Of a stretch of 39,818 bases of DNA, positions 24,840 through 32,093 are shown in pieces; position 1 is the first letter of the stretch, and the number at the start of each line of letters is the position of its first letter. Under the pieces are notes generated by a model. It saw nothing but the letters and a program-made list of their open reading frames with translations. It had not been told where the DNA came from and did no database searches. Source of the DNA: Actinophytocola sp. (GTDB taxonomy: Bacteria > Actinomycetota > Actinomycetes > Mycobacteriales > Pseudonocardiaceae); assembly GCA_009377385.1 (NCBI GenBank), contig WHUD01000026.1, positions 1-39,818 on the forward strand. Direction: 5' to 3'. The position numbers were made by a program, and so were the translations under genes.

Positions 24840-25064
24840 ATCGAGTCGACCTGGCTGCGCGGTGGCTACAACACCATCTCGGGCACGTCGATGGCCTCCC
24901 CGCACGCGGCCGGTGGCGCCGCGCTGTACAAGGCCACTCATCCGAGTGCGTCGCCGGACCAGGTGAAGTCGGCGCTGCAGTCGGCGGGCACCACCGACTG
25001 GATATGGCCGAGCGAGGATCCGGACGGCGTTCAGGAGCGCCTGCTGAACGCCGGCGGTTTCTAG
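24840..25064 (+). pseudogene. C-terminal remnant of a subtilase (S8) protease
   Basis: One frame reads SIESTWLRGGYNTISGTSMASPHAAGGAALYK style sequence: GTSMASPHAAG is the catalytic-serine block of S8 subtilases, followed by YKATHPSASPDQVKSALQSA and a normal C-terminus ending in a TAG at 25062-25064. The Asp and His catalytic blocks, signal peptide and propeptide are missing, and upstream sequence runs into the GH31 3' region with no start codon. It is therefore the last 75 or so codons of a once larger secreted protease, cut off by a deletion or by arrival of the neighbouring sulfosugar operon. Confidence 0.85.
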
Positions 25065-25086
25065 CTTCTTTCGGGGCGACCTCCCC

Positions 25087-25119
25087 CTGGGCTCGGATCG
25101 CGGCACGGTCCGAGCCCAG
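25087..25119 (+). terminator. Strong hairpin terminator
   Basis: CTGGGCTCGGA (25087-25097) pairs perfectly with TCCGAGCCCAG (25109-25119) around an 11-nt loop, 22 bp after the subtilase remnant. It has no T-run, as is common in actinomycetes. It likely belonged to the original protease gene and may still stop transcripts from the SQ operon. Another partial copy, GCCGAGCCCAGG, follows at 25125-25136. Confidence 0.7.
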
Positions 25120-25228
25120 GTCGTGCCGAGCCCAGGCGTTGTTTGGCCGTGTGCGTTATGCCTGCCGCCGATGGGCCGACAGGTCTTTGCGGAACGACTA
25201 TTCAGCGGCGGTCGGTCATCCGCGATCA

Positions 25229-25290
25229 ATTGCCCCGGCGAAGCTCGTTGGCACCGTGCTAGCCGCGAGTGGTACCAGTCGCGGGGCAAT
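25229..25290. repeat. 62-bp nested inverted-repeat element
   Basis: ATTGCCCCG (25229-25237) and CGGGGCAAT (25282-25290) are perfect inverted repeats. Inside, CTCG pairs with CGAG, GGC with GCC, and a GGTACC palindrome follows, so the stretch could fold into a branched structure. It is within the 335-bp space 25065-25399, which otherwise holds only the terminator described and no gene I can support. It is too short and irregular to be a tRNA. Role unknown. Confidence 0.4.
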
Positions 25291-25399
25291 TCCGCGTGAG
25301 GTGCTGTCAGTGTCGGTGTGACTGCGTAGCGTATGCGTCGCGGCCGGTTTCCCAGCCGGTCTCCCCTCGGTATCGTTCCCATGGTGAGGAGGTCAGCGG

Positions 25400-25729
25400 A
25401 TGACCGAACCGGACGACCTGTCCCAGCGCGTCAACGCGCTTGAGGCGCAGGGCAGGAGTCAGCGCGAGGATGTCGCGACGGCGCGCAGCGACGCGGCAGC
25501 CGCGCGCGTGCTCGCGGCAGCGGCCGACCGCGATGTGTCCGAGGTGCGCGCGGAACTGCGCGCCCACACGTCGTCACTCAACGCACTACACGAAACGCAG
25601 GTCGAACAGGGCCGGGTGCTCAACGAACACAGCAGAATTCTCGGAGCGCACAGCGAGATGCTCGGCACGCTGCAAGCTGGCGTCACGCAGATCGTGGAGT
25701 TGCTCACCGAACGCCGAGGCGCCACCTAG
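25400..25729 (+). CDS. Small coiled-coil hypothetical protein
   Basis: 109 residues, acidic and almost wholly helical: heptad-like sequence such as LSQRVNALEAQGRSQREDVATARSDAAAARVLAAAADRDV and a second stretch around VEQGRVLNEHSRIL. A clear AGGAGG lies about 7 nt before the ATG at 25400. There is no signal peptide, membrane segment or enzyme motif. Similar short coiled-coil proteins are frequent in Pseudonocardiaceae and their function is not known to me. It is monocistronic, convergent with the hemerythrin-domain gene. Confidence 0.75.
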   Translation: MTEPDDLSQRVNALEAQGRSQREDVATARSDAAAARVLAAAADRDVSEVRAELRAHTSSLNALHETQVEQGRVLNEHSRILGAHSEMLGTLQAGVTQIVELLTERRGAT

Positions 25730-25775
25730 CCTCGTCCGCGCGGCCCTGTGCGCCGCGCCTGGGGTGGCGGGGCAG

Positions 25776-26345
25776 TCAGACCCTGCGATCGTTCAGGGCG
25801 TCACGCACCTTGTCGATGATGCTGACGCCGGCGTCGAGAATGAGATTGGCGGGTGGACGATCCGGCATACCAGGGTGGGGCCGAGTCGGCGCGGAGTCCT
25901 TGGCCAGGATCACCTTCCTGCCCAGGTCACGTAACTCCCCATCGGAGCAGTGCGAGCGCAACGCGGGCAGCAGGTCACGTTCCTCCTCCTCGATGTGGTG
26001 GCGCACATTCTCGATCAACTGGGTCACGACCTCATCGAAGCGTGGATCGGACGGGTCGAGCGGTTCCAGCTCCTTCATGAGCTGTTCCGCCCTCGCGTGC
26101 TCGGCGATCTCGTTGTCGATCAGGTCGTCGGCGCCTTCGATGCGGTCGCGCGCGACCGGGTACACGAACTGCTCCTCGGCGACCGAGTGCCGCACCAGGC
26201 CGGCGATCACGTGGTCGACGAGGCGCTTGCGGTAAGCGAGCGAGTGGTTGTGCCGTTCGATCTCACTGAACGCACGCTCAAGATCACGGTGATCCCGGAC
26301 GATGGCGTGGATCAGGTCGTCGGCGGACTGCTGCGTCGTGCTCAT
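25776..26345 (-). CDS. Hemerythrin-like (HHE) domain protein
   Basis: 189 residues. The HHE four-helix bundle has candidate di-iron ligands His19 (RDHRDLERAF), His53 (VRHSVAEEQFVYP), His83 (AEHARAEQLM) and His116/Glu120 region (RHHIEEEERDLLP). Such proteins bind oxygen, sense redox state, or protect against nitrosative and oxidative stress in the cytoplasm. A GGGGAGA ribosome site precedes the ATG at 26345; an in-frame extension upstream reaches into the anti-sigma gene and is unlikely. It is on the same strand as the anti-sigma gene, 62 bp downstream, so read-through is possible. The C-terminal 50 residues are Pro-rich and unrelated to the bundle. Confidence 0.88.
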   Translation of the reverse strand: MSTTQQSADDLIHAIVRDHRDLERAFSEIERHNHSLAYRKRLVDHVIAGLVRHSVAEEQFVYPVARDRIEGADDLIDNEIAEHARAEQLMKELEPLDPSDPRFDEVVTQLIENVRHHIEEEERDLLPALRSHCSDGELRDLGRKVILAKDSAPTRPHPGMPDRPPANLILDAGVSIIDKVRDALNDRRV

Positions 26346-26407
26346 CCGTTCTCCCCTGGTCGCTACGGCTCGCACCAGGCATACCCGCCGAAGGCGTGCG
26401 CGACACG

Positions 26408-27079
26408 TCACCGCAGGGTGGCGGACGACCACACCGTGCCCGCGTCGCTGACCAGCTCTACACCGACGACGTCAGCTGCACCCGGCACGCGCACGACCCA
26501 GGTCCAGCCCTGCTCCGTACGGGTCTGCCACCGTCCGGCGTCGACGCTGCTGCCGTCGGCAAGAACCAATCGGCAGGTATAGCGCTTGCTCACGGGCGCA
26601 TCGGACACGCCGACCACCATGACCGGTTCGCCGTCGACCGCGCTGGCCGACACGGTGCCGACGGGGTCGCCGTCGCTGGTGCGCAACAGCGCGGAGTTGC
26701 TGGTGACGGCGGTCCCGGGCTCCGCTTCCGGCGGTGCCAGCGCGACGACTCCGGCCGCGCCGAGAGCCATGCCGAGGACAACGGCCGCCGCTAGCCAGAA
26801 CGCCGTACCGCCCGACGGCCATCGCCCACGGGCACGCGCCACCGGTCCGGAGGTGATGGCCCCGACCACCGCGCTGTCGAATCCTGTCGGCGGGTCGACG
26901 CGCCGCGCCGCGGCCAAAGTGCGATCGAGCGTGGCTTGGATGGAGTCGTAGCTGCTCCGGCAGACGTCACATGCACCTAGATGCCGAAGCAGCTCGTCAC
27001 GGCTGGGCGTGCTGGCGTCGTCGAGGTCGTCCAGCGCCAGATCGACGAGCAGGCCTTCGGAGGGATGCCGGTCAGTCAT
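26408..27079 (-). CDS. Membrane anti-sigma factor with zinc-finger domain
   Basis: 223 residues. The N-terminal zf-HC2 domain has the H-x3-C-x2-C motif HLGACDVC (His33, Cys37, Cys40), which in ZAS-type anti-sigma factors holds zinc and grips the sigma factor. A single membrane helix (about 92-114, FWLAAAVVLGMALGAAGVVAL) is followed by an extracytoplasmic domain of about 100 residues rich in beta strands, which should sense the signal. The ATG at 27079 overlaps the sigma gene's stop by 8 bp, so the two are coupled. The outer domain is not clearly the RskA type, so the signal is unknown. Confidence 0.85.
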   Translation of the reverse strand: MTDRHPSEGLLVDLALDDLDDASTPSRDELLRHLGACDVCRSSYDSIQATLDRTLAAARRVDPPTGFDSAVVGAITSGPVARARGRWPSGGTAFWLAAAVVLGMALGAAGVVALAPPEAEPGTAVTSNSALLRTSDGDPVGTVSASAVDGEPVMVVGVSDAPVSKRYTCRLVLADGSSVDAGRWQTRTEQGWTWVVRVPGAADVVGVELVSDAGTVWSSATLR

Positions 27080-27773
27080 CGCGCACCTGCTCCATTCCCG
27101 CACGCAGCCGCCGCAGCCCCGAGCGAATGCGCGTCTTGGCCGTGCCGAGCGGAATCCCCTCGTGCTCGCTCACCTCGACAGCCGTACAGCCCGCCACCAC
27201 CGCGAGCACCACGGCGCGCGCCTGTTCCGGTGCCATGGCATGCAACCGTGCCACGGCACGGTCGCTTTCCAACCTGCGCAGCGCCGACTCGACCGGGTCA
27301 GGCCCCTGCACTGTGTCGTTGATGATCTGTTCCAGGACGTCGCCGTCGGTCGGGGTCGCTCTGCGCGCCCTGACGACGTCGATCGCGGCATTGCGGGTGA
27401 TCGTCAGCAGCCACGTCAGCACCGACCCGCGCCGGGTGTCATAGCCCGACGCCGCTCGCCATGCGCGCAGGAACACCTCTTGTGCGACGTCTTCGGCGAC
27501 GGCGGCGTCCCTGGTGATCGACACCGCGAGCCCGAACACCGCGCTCTGGAAGCGACGCACGAACGCCGTGACGGCTGCGTGGTCACCGACCGCGACGCCC
27601 GCGACCAGCGCCGCGTCCGACGCCCTGTCCGCGCGGGAGATCAGCTGCACGTTAGGAGATACGGACGCATCAGCGGCGGGGATTGCGTCCGAGTGCGATC
27701 CGACGGAACGCTCCGTGCGCACTTCGGGCGACGCTGGCCGGGAGTTCCGTCGCCATCGCCGTCGCACCATCAT
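27072..27773 (-). CDS. ECF RNA polymerase sigma factor
   Basis: 233 residues. Region 2 is at about 67-137 (AVTAFVRRFQSAVFGLAV, DVAQEVFLRAWRAASGYD, VLTWLLTITRNAAIDVVR) and region 4 at about 165-226 (VVAGCTAVEVSEHEGIPLGTAKTRIRSGLRRLR). The layout is that of SigK/RpoE-like group IV factors with a cognate anti-sigma gene overlapping downstream. The N-terminal 45-50 residues are basic and not part of the fold; a later GTG start is possible but I see no ribosome site that settles it. A 14-bp palindrome lies about 30 bp upstream. Regulon unknown. Confidence 0.87.
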   Translation of the reverse strand: MMVRRRWRRNSRPASPEVRTERSVGSHSDAIPAADASVSPNVQLISRADRASDAALVAGVAVGDHAAVTAFVRRFQSAVFGLAVSITRDAAVAEDVAQEVFLRAWRAASGYDTRRGSVLTWLLTITRNAAIDVVRARRATPTDGDVLEQIINDTVQGPDPVESALRRLESDRAVARLHAMAPEQARAVVLAVVAGCTAVEVSEHEGIPLGTAKTRIRSGLRRLRAGMEQVRDD

Positions 27774-27804
27774 CCCGACCTTTACCGAACGCCCCGAGAA
27801 TCAC

Positions 27805-27818
27805 CGTCACCGGTGACG
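27805..27818. promoter_or_regulatory. 14-bp perfect palindrome upstream of the ECF sigma gene
   Basis: CGTCACCGGTGACG is fully self-complementary and lies 32 bp before the sigma gene start. It may bind a dimeric regulator. No matching regulator gene is adjacent, and no confident ECF-type -35/-10 pair was identified around it. Confidence 0.4.
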
Positions 27819-27869
27819 ACATACGCACGCATTCCGCATCAAACTATCGCAGACCGTACGAACGGAACC

Positions 27870-28148
27870 TTACGCGGCGAGATCGGGCGCCCGGTCGGGC
27901 GGCAGGCCCAGCACCACACGCGCGGATGCGGTCAGCACGGCAGGAACACGCTCCCCTGGCCTGCCTGCGCGAACCGGCACGACGAGGGCGCGGCGGGCGA
28001 GCCGGTGCGCGGTGAACTGGTCACAGCAGGCGAGGCCGTCGATGAACAGGTCGGGCTCACAGCTACATGTGATCTCCGCGCGGCCGAGACCGACCGCACG
28101 CAGCGTGGCACGTTCCCGATGGTTCAGTTCGACGGTTCGCTCTGCCAT
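27870..28148 (-). CDS. Small cysteine-containing hypothetical protein
   Basis: 92 residues starting MAERTVELNHRERATLRAVG. The centre holds four cysteines in the pattern CSCEPDLFIDGLACC, which could bind a metal or form disulfides; the rest is Arg/Ala rich. It resembles short hypothetical proteins that I recall from Amycolatopsis and relatives; no function is known to me. I place the start at the ATG at 28148; the frame remains open much further upstream, but that part has no family-like sequence and includes the tandem repeat. It lies between the sigma gene and xsc on the same strand. Confidence 0.6.
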   Translation of the reverse strand: MAERTVELNHRERATLRAVGLGRAEITCSCEPDLFIDGLACCDQFTAHRLARRALVVPVRAGRPGERVPAVLTASARVVLGLPPDRAPDLAA

Positions 28149-28295
28149 GACGTACTCACAGTCTCGATTTTCGATGTGGTGAGTACCACTTTCCGGGATA
28201 CATCTGGTTCCCACCAGAGCCAGATGCGCCTCGGTTTGGAGGTACCAGTTCGTCATTCCGCCACCGTCGCGACTGCGGAACACGGCGGCGGGAGT

Positions 28296-28392
28296 GACGA
28301 ACTCAGCGTCCCGAGCGACGAACTCAGCGTCCCGGGCGAGGGACACAGCGTCCCGGGCGAGGGACACAGCGTCCGGAACGGGGGACACGGCG
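28296..28392. repeat. Tandem repeat, 21-bp period, about 4.6 copies
   Basis: Units start at 28296, 28317, 28338, 28359 and 28380 (partial). The shared core is ACTCAGCGTCCCG in the first two and ACACAGCGTCCCG in the next ones, flanked by GACGA or GAGGG. The array ends two bp before the xsc stop codon complement. Copies are adjacent without unique spacers. It makes the surrounding frames look long and repetitive (SLARDAV, EFVARDA), which is a by-product. Confidence 0.85.
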
Positions 28393-28393
28393 A

Positions 28394-30193
28394 TCAGACG
28401 TAGTCGGCGTACTTGTCGAGGTAGCGGACGGGCTTGGAGAGGGCGTCGCGGCGGAACGGGTCGCCCAGCTCGCGGGTGCACATGACCTCCAGCACCGTGG
28501 TCTTGCCCTCGGTCATCTGCGCCTCGACGGCGCGCTCAAGGGCGGGACCGACCGCGTCGAGCTTGTCCACGACCACGCCCTCGGCACCCATCGCCTGTGC
28601 AATCCCGGCGAAGCTCGGGTTGTCCAGCTCCCCGGCGACGAAGCGGCGGTTGTAGAAGTCCACCTGGTTCTTCTTCTCCGCGCCCCACTGCCGGTTGTGG
28701 AACACCACGGCGGTGACCGGGATGTCGTGGCGCACGGCAGTGAGGATCTCACCCATGCTCATCGCCCAGGCGCCGTCACCGGCGTAGGCGATCGCGGGCC
28801 GGTCCGGGGCCGCCGCCTTGGCGCCGATGATCGTCGGCAGCGCGTAGCCGCAGTTACCCCAGCTCATCGCGGCGAAGAAGCTACGCGGCCGCTCGAACCG
28901 CAGGTAGCTGTTGGCCACCGAGTTGATGTTGCCGATGTCGGTGGACACCATGACGTCGGCGGGCATGGCCTTCTCCAGCTCCCGCAGCACCTGCCTGGGG
29001 TGCAGCCAGTTACCGTCCTCGCCATCGGCCTCGTCAATCATGTCCAGGCTGAACGGGTCACGCTCGTGGCTCCACTCGTCCAGCTCGGCCTCCCAGGCGT
29101 CCTTCTCGGCCCGGATGGTCTCGGCACGACGCTCGCGGGAGCCGTCGCAGGACAGCGTGCGACCTGCCAGCCGCTCGGTGAGCGCTACGGCGGACGCCTT
29201 GGCGTCGCCGCAGATGCCGACCGAGATCTTCTTGACCAAGCCAAGCATCTTGTGGTCTGCGTCGATCTGGATGATCTTGGCGTCCTTGGGCCAGTAGTCG
29301 AGGCCGTGCTGCGGCAGCGTGCCGAACGGCCCGAGCCGCGAGCCGAGCGCGACCACGACGTCGGCCTGCGCGAGCAGCTTCATCGCGGCCTTCGAACCCT
29401 GGTAGCCGAGCGGGCCGCACCACAGCGGGTGGCTGGCTGGGAACGAGTCGTTGTGCAGGTAGCTGTTGACGACCGGAGCACCGAGCCGCTCGGCGAGCGC
29501 CTGGCACTCCGCGACGCCGTCCGCCATCACCACACCGCCACCGGAGATGATCACCGGGAACTCGGCGGTAGCCAGCAGCTCGGCGGCCTCGTCCAGGCTG
29601 CGCTGCCCGCCAGGGCCCCGATCGAGCCGGTTCGGGCGCGGAATCTCTGCTTCGAGCTCACCATAGAAGTGGTCGCGCGGGATGTTGAGTTGCGTCGGGC
29701 CGATCTCGGACATCGCGCGGTCGAAGGCCCGGCCGGTCAGCTCCGCCATCCGCTTCGGGTTGTTGACGTGCGCCTGATACTTGGTGAACTCCTGGAACAT
29801 CGGCAGCTGGTTGGCCTCCTGGAAGCCGCCGAGGCCCATGCCCATCGTGCCCGCCTCCGGCGTCACCATCACGACCGGGCTGTGCGCCCAGTACGCGGCG
29901 GCCACGGCGGTGACGCAGTTGCTGATGCCGGGGCCGTTCTGGCCAATCACCACGCCGTGCCGCCCGCTCACGCGCGCGTAGCCGTCGGCCATGTGCGCCG
30001 CGCCCTGCTCGTGCACGACCGGGATCAGCCTGATGCCAGCCGGGGCGAAGATGTCCATGGCATCCATGAAGGCTGAGCCCATGATGCCGAAGATGTCTGT
30101 GACGCCGTTGGCTGCCATGGTCTCGACGAACGCTTCCGACGGCGTCATCCGCTGCGTCCCGGTGACGACGTCGCGTTCCGGTGTCTGGGTCAT
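28394..30193 (-). CDS. xsc: Sulfoacetaldehyde acetyltransferase
   Basis: 599 residues of the thiamine-diphosphate enzyme family. The Glu that activates ThDP is Glu62 in PVVHEQGAAHMADGYAR; the Mg/ThDP motif is AGDGAWAMSMGE...FHNRQWGAEKKN in the C-terminal third. GQNGPGISNCVTAV, GGFQEANQ, LNIPRDHFYG and WGAEKKNQVDFYNRRF match Xsc rather than acetolactate synthase or oxalyl-CoA decarboxylase. Xsc converts sulfoacetaldehyde and phosphate to acetyl phosphate and sulfite. The ATG at 30193 follows GAGGAGGAGA. It is divergent from the IclR gene and separated from its pathway partners pta, ald and tpa by the regulator and the cobST-like pair, all of which nevertheless lie within 11 kb. Confidence 0.95.
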   Translation of the reverse strand: MTQTPERDVVTGTQRMTPSEAFVETMAANGVTDIFGIMGSAFMDAMDIFAPAGIRLIPVVHEQGAAHMADGYARVSGRHGVVIGQNGPGISNCVTAVAAAYWAHSPVVMVTPEAGTMGMGLGGFQEANQLPMFQEFTKYQAHVNNPKRMAELTGRAFDRAMSEIGPTQLNIPRDHFYGELEAEIPRPNRLDRGPGGQRSLDEAAELLATAEFPVIISGGGVVMADGVAECQALAERLGAPVVNSYLHNDSFPASHPLWCGPLGYQGSKAAMKLLAQADVVVALGSRLGPFGTLPQHGLDYWPKDAKIIQIDADHKMLGLVKKISVGICGDAKASAVALTERLAGRTLSCDGSRERRAETIRAEKDAWEAELDEWSHERDPFSLDMIDEADGEDGNWLHPRQVLRELEKAMPADVMVSTDIGNINSVANSYLRFERPRSFFAAMSWGNCGYALPTIIGAKAAAPDRPAIAYAGDGAWAMSMGEILTAVRHDIPVTAVVFHNRQWGAEKKNQVDFYNRRFVAGELDNPSFAGIAQAMGAEGVVVDKLDAVGPALERAVEAQMTEGKTTVLEVMCTRELGDPFRRDALSKPVRYLDKYADYV

Positions 30194-30221
30194 CGCTGCT
30201 CTCCTCCTCGGCCCGGCAACT

Positions 30222-30261
30222 AGTTCCGGAAATCAAGACGGCAAGTTCCTGTAATCAAGAC
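30222..30261 (-). promoter_or_regulatory. Two 18-bp direct repeats in the xsc leader
   Basis: AGTTCCGGAAATCAAGAC (30222-30239) and AGTTCCTGTAATCAAGAC (30244-30261) differ at two positions and are 22 bp apart, two helical turns, so both face the same side of the DNA. They lie between the xsc promoter and the xsc start codon, where a bound regulator would block transcription, or they could activate the divergent gene. The IclR protein encoded next door is the obvious candidate. Confidence 0.6.
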
Positions 30262-30269
30262 TCATCAGC

Positions 30270-30299
30270 ACTGTAGGGCGAGGCATCGCCGCGAGTCAA
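30270..30299 (-). promoter_or_regulatory. Probable xsc promoter
   Basis: On the minus strand TTGACT (30299-30294) and TACAGT (30275-30270) are 18 bp apart, about 75 bp before the xsc start. Both hexamers are good matches to the vegetative consensus for a GC-rich actinomycete. Confidence 0.6.
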
Positions 30300-30312
30300 T
30301 ACAGATTCAGCT

Positions 30313-30353
30313 ATCCGGTATACGTTGTACGGATTTTCGAGACTCTGTAGCAT
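30313..30353 (+). promoter_or_regulatory. IclR-gene promoter with overlapping imperfect inverted repeat
   Basis: TTGTAC (30325-30330) and TAGCAT (30348-30353) are 17 bp apart. The -10 ends only 7 bp before the ATG at 30361 and there is no ribosome site, so the transcript is probably leaderless. ATCCGGTA (30313-30320) and TACGGAT (30328-30334) form an imperfect inverted repeat over the -35, which suggests autoregulation. Confidence 0.5.
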
Positions 30354-30360
30354 TCCAGGC

Positions 30361-31149
30361 ATGACCACCACCGACCTCACCGACGTCAGTGGCGACACCC
30401 CGACGTTGCGTCTGTTCGCGCTGCTCGAACTGATCGCGGGCAAGGACCGGTTCGTCTCGCTGCAGAGCCTGGTGGACGAGACGAGCCTCCCGAAGCCGAC
30501 CGTGCACCGCATGCTGCAGCAGTTGGAGGCGGCGGGCCTGCTGGTGCGGCAGGGCGACAACCGGCAGTACGGCACCGGCGCCCGGCTGCGCCGCCTCGCC
30601 GAGAACGTGCTGCTCAACGCCACCCAGCACGGCGCGCGACACGGCGTGCTGCGCGATCTCGTCGACGAGCTCGGCGAGGCGTGCAACGTGACGGCGTTGT
30701 CCGGCAACGAGGTGATCTATCTAGACCGAGTGGAGACGCCGGAACCGCTGCGGTTCGCGCTGCACCCGGGTTCGCGGGTGCCGGTGCACTGCTCGGCGAG
30801 CGGCAAGATGCTGCTGTCGCAGTTCGGCCCGGCGCAACGACGCAAGCTGCTTGCCCACGCCCCGCTGCGACGTCACACCGACAAGACCATCACCGACCTG
30901 GACGCGCTGGAAGCCGAGCTCAAGGACGTCAGGGCGAAGGGCTACGCGATCGACGACGAGGAGTTCCTGCCCGGCCTGGTCTGCGCAGCCGTGCTGGTAC
31001 CGACCTCGGCGGGCCGGTCGAACATGTGCGTCGCGGTGCAGGCCCCGACCATGCGGCTGACCCCGGACAAGGCACTGCGGCTGCTGCCCGCGCTGCACCG
31101 CGCCGCCGCCGCGATGGGCAGGATCGAGACCGAGGGAGCCGCGCCGTGA
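30361..31149 (+). CDS. IclR-family regulator of taurine genes
   Basis: 262 residues: a winged helix-turn-helix at about 14-72 ([29 protein letters not shown]) and the IclR effector domain from about 85 ([55 protein letters not shown]). IclR proteins bind small organic acids and act as repressors or activators. Divergent placement from xsc and its position in a taurine locus suggest it responds to taurine or sulfoacetaldehyde. The start ATG at 30361 is preceded directly by promoter sequence and lacks a ribosome site (leaderless). It overlaps the CobS-like gene by GTGA, an odd link that binds the ATPase to this regulon. Confidence 0.88.
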   Translation: MTTTDLTDVSGDTPTLRLFALLELIAGKDRFVSLQSLVDETSLPKPTVHRMLQQLEAAGLLVRQGDNRQYGTGARLRRLAENVLLNATQHGARHGVLRDLVDELGEACNVTALSGNEVIYLDRVETPEPLRFALHPGSRVPVHCSASGKMLLSQFGPAQRRKLLAHAPLRRHTDKTITDLDALEAELKDVRAKGYAIDDEEFLPGLVCAAVLVPTSAGRSNMCVAVQAPTMRLTPDKALRLLPALHRAAAAMGRIETEGAAP

Positions 31150-32093
31150 CCCGGCAGCCGGACCTCGAGGTGAAGGCACGCGACGTATTCGGCATCGAGT
31201 CCGACCTTGTGGTGCCCGCGTTCAGCGAGCCAGACGAGCACGTGCCAGCCGTCGACGAAAGCTATCGGTTCAACCCCGATGTCACGCTGGCGCTGCTCGC
31301 CGGGTTCGCCTACGACCGGCGGGTGCTGGTGCAGGGGCTGCACGGCACCGGCAAGTCCACTCACATCGAGCAGGTCGCCGCACGACTGAACTGGCCGTGC
31401 GCTCGGATCAACCTGGACGGCCACATCGGACGCAGCGACCTGCTCGGCCGCGACGCCGTCGTGCTGCGCGACGGCAAGCAGGTGACGGAGTTCGTCGAGG
31501 GAATCGTGCCCTGGGCGCTGCGACGCCCGGTGGCGCTGATCTTCGACGAGTACGACGCCGGGCGACCGGACGTCATGTTCGTCATCCAGCGGGTGCTCGA
31601 ACGCGACGGCACGCTCAGCCTGCCCGACTCGAACCGGGTCATCCGGCCGCATCCGTACTTCCGGTTGTTCGCCACCGCCAACACCGTCGGGCTCGGCAAC
31701 CTCAACGGCCTCTACCACGGCGTGCAGCGGCTCAACCACGCGCAGATCGACCGCTGGAACATCGTCGCGACGCTGAACTATCTGTCCACATCGGAGGAAG
31801 CCGGAATCGTGCGCTCGCGGGTGCCCCGGCTGGACGCGGAGATGGTCACCGCGATGGTGCACGTGGCCCAGCTGACCAGGACGGGGTTCGCCGCTGGCGA
31901 CCTGTCTACGCTGATGTCGCCGCGCACCGTGATCACCTGGGCGGAGAACGTCGAGGTGTTCGGTGAAGCCGCGCTCGCGTTCCGGCTGTCGTTCGCGAAC
32001 AAGTGCGACGAGGCCGAGCAGGAGATCGTCGCGGAGTACTTCCAGCGTTGTTTCGGCAATGAACTGGCCGACGAGCTCGGCGCGACCGCATGA
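31146..32093 (+). CDS. cobS: CobS-like AAA+ ATPase
   Basis: 315 residues closely resembling the aerobic cobaltochelatase subunit Cob[15 protein letters not shown] near the start, Walker [10 protein letters not shown] (64-72), [19 protein letters not shown], Walker B IFDEYDAG (132-139), [30 protein letters not shown] and [16 protein letters not shown]. CobS and CobT form a chaperone-like complex that powers cobalt insertion by CobN in vitamin B12 synthesis. No CobN or other corrin gene is present here, and the gene is locked by overlapping codons between an IclR regulator and a CobT-like gene. It may therefore act on another protein of the taurine locus. The GTG at 31146 overlaps the IclR stop. 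Confidence 0.87.
   Translation: MTRQPDLEVKARDVFGIESDLVVPAFSEPDEHVPAVDESYRFNPDVTLALLAGFAYDRRVLVQGLHGTGKSTHIEQVAARLNWPCARINLDGHIGRSDLLGRDAVVLRDGKQVTEFVEGIVPWALRRPVALIFDEYDAGRPDVMFVIQRVLERDGTLSLPDSNRVIRPHPYFRLFATANTVGLGNLNGLYHGVQRLNHAQIDRWNIVATLNYLSTSEEAGIVRSRVPRLDAEMVTAMVHVAQLTRTGFAAGDLSTLMSPRTVITWAENVEVFGEAALAFRLSFANKCDEAEQEIVAEYFQRCFGNELADELGATA

Noticed and set aside
25229..25290. tRNA gene
   Set aside because: Length, stem spacing and lack of T-arm and anticodon arm do not fit.
28296..28392. CRISPR array
   Set aside because: Units are contiguous without unique spacers and there are no cas genes.
27009..28403. Plus-strand 464-codon frame over the sigma gene and repeat
   Set aside because: Composition is that of an antisense shadow; it crosses a well-supported sigma gene and the tandem repeat, with no recognisable domain.
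28149..28481. N-terminal extension of the 92-residue Cys protein
   Set aside because: The extension consists of translated tandem repeat and xsc antisense sequence; a clear ATG at 28148 begins the family-like part.
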